DNA of 24,017 nucleotides from a virus, in IMG/VR virus record IMGVR_UViG_3300042445_001050, positions 1-24,017 of that record. One strand, 5' to 3'. This document shows, in pieces, positions 22,357 to 24,017 of the stretch (position 1 is the first letter of the stretch; each line of letters opens with the position of its first letter). The position numbers were made by a program, and so were the translations under genes. A model generated the notes under the pieces. The model did not search any database. It saw nothing but the letters and a program-made list of their open reading frames with translations, and was not told the origin of the DNA.

Positions 22357-22533
22357 TTATTTTTTTAATCTTTTATTAATAACATCATGAGCATCTTTAA
22401 ATTTTTGCTCAATTAAAACTAAAGCATCAAAATCTTTTAACATTTTTGTTTTTAATGCTTCATAATCAAATTCCATTTGTTTTATTTCAATTAGAATTTC
22501 GTTTGTTGATTTATCTTCCCAATTAGTTTCCAT
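22357..22533 (-). CDS. Small coiled-coil hypothetical protein (58 aa)
   Basis: Minus-strand ATG at 22533 to TAA at 22359-22357. The protein begins METNWEDKSTNEILIEIKQM and continues as a single charged helix with regular hydrophobic spacing (LVLIEQKFKDAHDVI), a likely coiled coil. It fits exactly between its neighbours, 4 nt after one stop and 3 nt before the next start, which is strong support for a real gene. It may be a small baseplate or tail assembly factor; no family is recognised. Confidence 0.75.
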   Translation of the reverse strand: METNWEDKSTNEILIEIKQMEFDYEALKTKMLKDFDALVLIEQKFKDAHDVINKRLKK

Positions 22534-22537
22534 AATA

Positions 22538-22999
22538 TTAAATTACTGCTGAACTAACGCCTGTTGGTGTTGTGTTAGTACCTTGTGCTACTAAAGGTCC
22601 ACCAGCATTTGCTCCAGTTACTGTTACGTTTATTGATGCTGGTGCTATTGCTCCTTGCACGCTAGCATTATCTTGTATATGTTCTATCGTAGTTTTAGAT
22701 GTAGCTACAAACGCTGCTGCTACGTTATTTCTTTGACCATGAGTTGCATCATTATTCATTGGTATGCCTAGGTCTGATTCTAACATTGTTAATGTATCGG
22801 CAGCTAAATTTCTTGGACTCATCCCAGGTTTTAATTTAGCACCTATCATTAATAAAGCTGGTGGTATTTTTGTGGCTGGTTTTTTAACCAGATTAAATAC
22901 ACCTAATACTAAATCTAAGATTTGAGTTAATTGTGTTAAGTCTTTACCTTTTAAATCTGGTGATTTCTCATCCGATTTACAATCTTTATCAATACTCAT
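22538..22999 (-). CDS. Hypothetical structural protein
   Basis: 153 aa. It opens with a charged segment, then a hydrophobic helical region (LTQILDLVLGVFNLVKK) and PPALLMIGAKLKPGMSPRNL, and ends in an Ala/Gly/Thr/Val-rich tail (INVTVTGANAGGPLVAQGT) that looks beta-structured and low in charge. A virion part with a membrane-active or hydrophobic surface is possible. It starts 3 nt after the stop of the larger gene upstream and belongs to the same run. I do not recognise the family. Confidence 0.7.
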   Translation of the reverse strand: MSIDKDCKSDEKSPDLKGKDLTQLTQILDLVLGVFNLVKKPATKIPPALLMIGAKLKPGMSPRNLAADTLTMLESDLGIPMNNDATHGQRNNVAAAFVATSKTTIEHIQDNASVQGAIAPASINVTVTGANAGGPLVAQGTNTTPTGVSSAVI

Positions 23000-23002
23000 A
23001 AT

Positions 23003-24017
23003 TTACATTTTTAACATATTTAATATATCTGTAGGTAATAATTTACCAGCAGCCCCCATCATATTTTTTAATTGTTTTACAATTGTTTTATTATGTTCAA
23101 TAACATCATCAGTTATTTTTTTTGTTAATTTAGCTATTAATTTTGCCATTATCAATGTTAATATAACTTTTATAACAATAGTGGCGATAGTTTTACATAT
23201 TTGTTTAAACATGTTTCTATTTTTCTTAATAAAATCAATAGGGTCTGAATAAGAAGTACCTTTACCATATATTAATTGATGGTTAATAGAATATAATGCA
23301 ATTAATTTAGGTGAAATTAAAAAACTAATTAAAGTAAGTGGTAATTGTTTAAATAATTCTAGAATAAAATTAATTTTAACATTTTTAATATCAATTGGGT
23401 CTATTACTAATGTTGTTGCGTTTTCTGATAACGCATCTAAAGACTTAGCGGTTGCTTCTCTTTTTGATGTCTCTTTATTTAAAATACCTTGTGGGTTTTC
23501 AAAACTATCTTTAATGTTATTTTGTTCAGTTAACAATACATTAGTATCTAACTTTAAAACATTTTTTTGACAGCAGTCTAGAACTCTGACACCTTTTTTC
23601 TTTTTCTTGATATCACGTTCCATTTCATTAATTTCTTCATTTGTAAAACTAAAAAAACTATCATCAACTTCATTCTCAGCATGTATGATACATTCAACAC
23701 TTTTGTTAAACTTTTCCTCTTCCATTAATTTAGCATTAGGGAGTTTAACCATGTTTTTTAGACTACCAAATAAATTATCCATTAGTTTAGTCATAACTTT
23801 ATCAGTACCTACATCACCAAAAATTTTAATACTATCAACAAATTTCTCATTAAATTGTGTTAGTGTCATTGATGCAGCGCTTGCTGTTGGTCTAAAATTT
23901 AAAACATTAGGTTCGTTTTTATTATTAATAGTACCTAAAGGGCTAAATCTAACTTCTAAAAAATCAGTTCCTAGTGTTGAACTTCCCCATGGGTAATATG
24001 TACCACCATTAACCGTT
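23003..24017 (-). CDS. Putative baseplate/tail protein, 5' end outside the window
   Basis: The minus-strand frame is open from 23003 to the right edge, giving at least 337 aa. The internal ATG at 23869 is probably not the start, because the 49 codons before it read as continuous protein (VRFSPLGTINNKNEPNVLNF, RPTASAAS) without a stop. Counted from that Met: helical region 1-60, a charged stretch 80-95 with five Lys in a row, a Cys pair (99-100), and two strongly hydrophobic segments (about 165-195 and 224-248) that could be membrane-inserting or buried helices. A membrane-contacting baseplate or tape-associated role is possible. No family is recognised. Confidence 0.7.
   Translation of the reverse strand, partial: TVNGGTYYPWGSSTLGTDFLEVRFSPLGTINNKNEPNVLNFRPTASAASMTLTQFNEKFVDSIKIFGDVGTDKVMTKLMDNLFGSLKNMVKLPNAKLMEEEKFNKSVECIIHAENEVDDSFFSFTNEEINEMERDIKKKKKGVRVLDCCQKNVLKLDTNVLLTEQNNIKDSFENPQGILNKETSKREATAKSLDALSENATTLVIDPIDIKNVKINFILELFKQLPLTLISFLISPKLIALYSINHQLIYGKGTSYSDPIDFIKKNRNMFKQICKTIATIVIKVILTLIMAKLIAKLTKKITDDVIEHNKTIVKQLKNMMGAAGKLLPTDILNMLKM

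Noticed and set aside
23607-23996. Plus-strand 129-codon ORF
   Set aside because: It lies opposite the continuous minus-strand gene that runs off the window edge; no A/T leader precedes it.
1-24017. tRNA genes, CRISPR arrays, insertion sequences
   Set aside because: No cloverleaf-like gene, regular spaced repeats or transposase was recognised by eye; the tandem repeats found are coding and contiguous.

Overview
This window looks like the head-morphogenesis region and the start of the baseplate/tail region of a T4-like myovirus. The T4 gene order large terminase (gp17) - portal (gp20) - two short ORFs - prohead protease (gp21) - scaffold (gp22) - major capsid protein (gp23) reads left to right on the + strand, with diagnostic motifs in each. 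Overall it is very AT-rich. None of the gene starts I inspected has a Shine-Dalgarno sequence. Instead ATG follows A/T-only leaders such as AATAATATG, and one promoter carries a TAnnTTTG box. Both traits point to a Bacteroidota host, probably Flavobacteriia-like. The host call is inference.

Layout. Positions 1-6190 (+): a membrane-anchored GAF-like protein, a small beta-rich protein, a low-complexity protein split by an 11-A run (1070-1831 / 1978-3273), a zinc-ribbon/cupin-like protein, a conserved phage protein and a 643-aa protein with a calcium-type loop. Positions 6265-17919 (+): terminase with a 397-aa intein, an 79-aa protein, portal, two unknown proteins at the gp67/gp68 position, prohead protease with a 374-aa intein, acidic scaffold, and MCP. 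Positions 17991-18446 (+): the C-terminal part of a homing-endonuclease-associated protein without a proper start. At 18453-18474 transcription converges on a hairpin. Positions 18467-24017 (-): a 61-aa protein, an FkbM-family methyltransferase, then a tightly packed run of baseplate/tail-type genes, three of them under 60 codons. The last gene runs off the right edge.

How it works together. Terminase and portal package DNA; protease, scaffold and MCP build and mature the prohead; the minus-strand genes look like tail and baseplate parts. Regulation is visible. Most unit boundaries have a Rho-independent-type hairpin followed 12-21 nt later by an ATATTTAT(A/T)-type element that sits 6-11 nt before the next ATG. 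A second class (TTGAC-N16/17-TATATT) precedes the methyltransferase, the 61-aa gene and the ORF at 12345. The two minus-strand copies match at 29 of 30 positions.

Most worth checking: the possible -1 frameshift at A11; the terminase intein with a terminal Gln and a damaged endonuclease motif; paired inteins at catalytic sites of two morphogenesis enzymes; the terminator-promoter modules; and the accessory cassette (homing remnant, 61-aa gene, methyltransferase) between head and tail genes. I saw no tRNA, rRNA, CRISPR array or insertion sequence.
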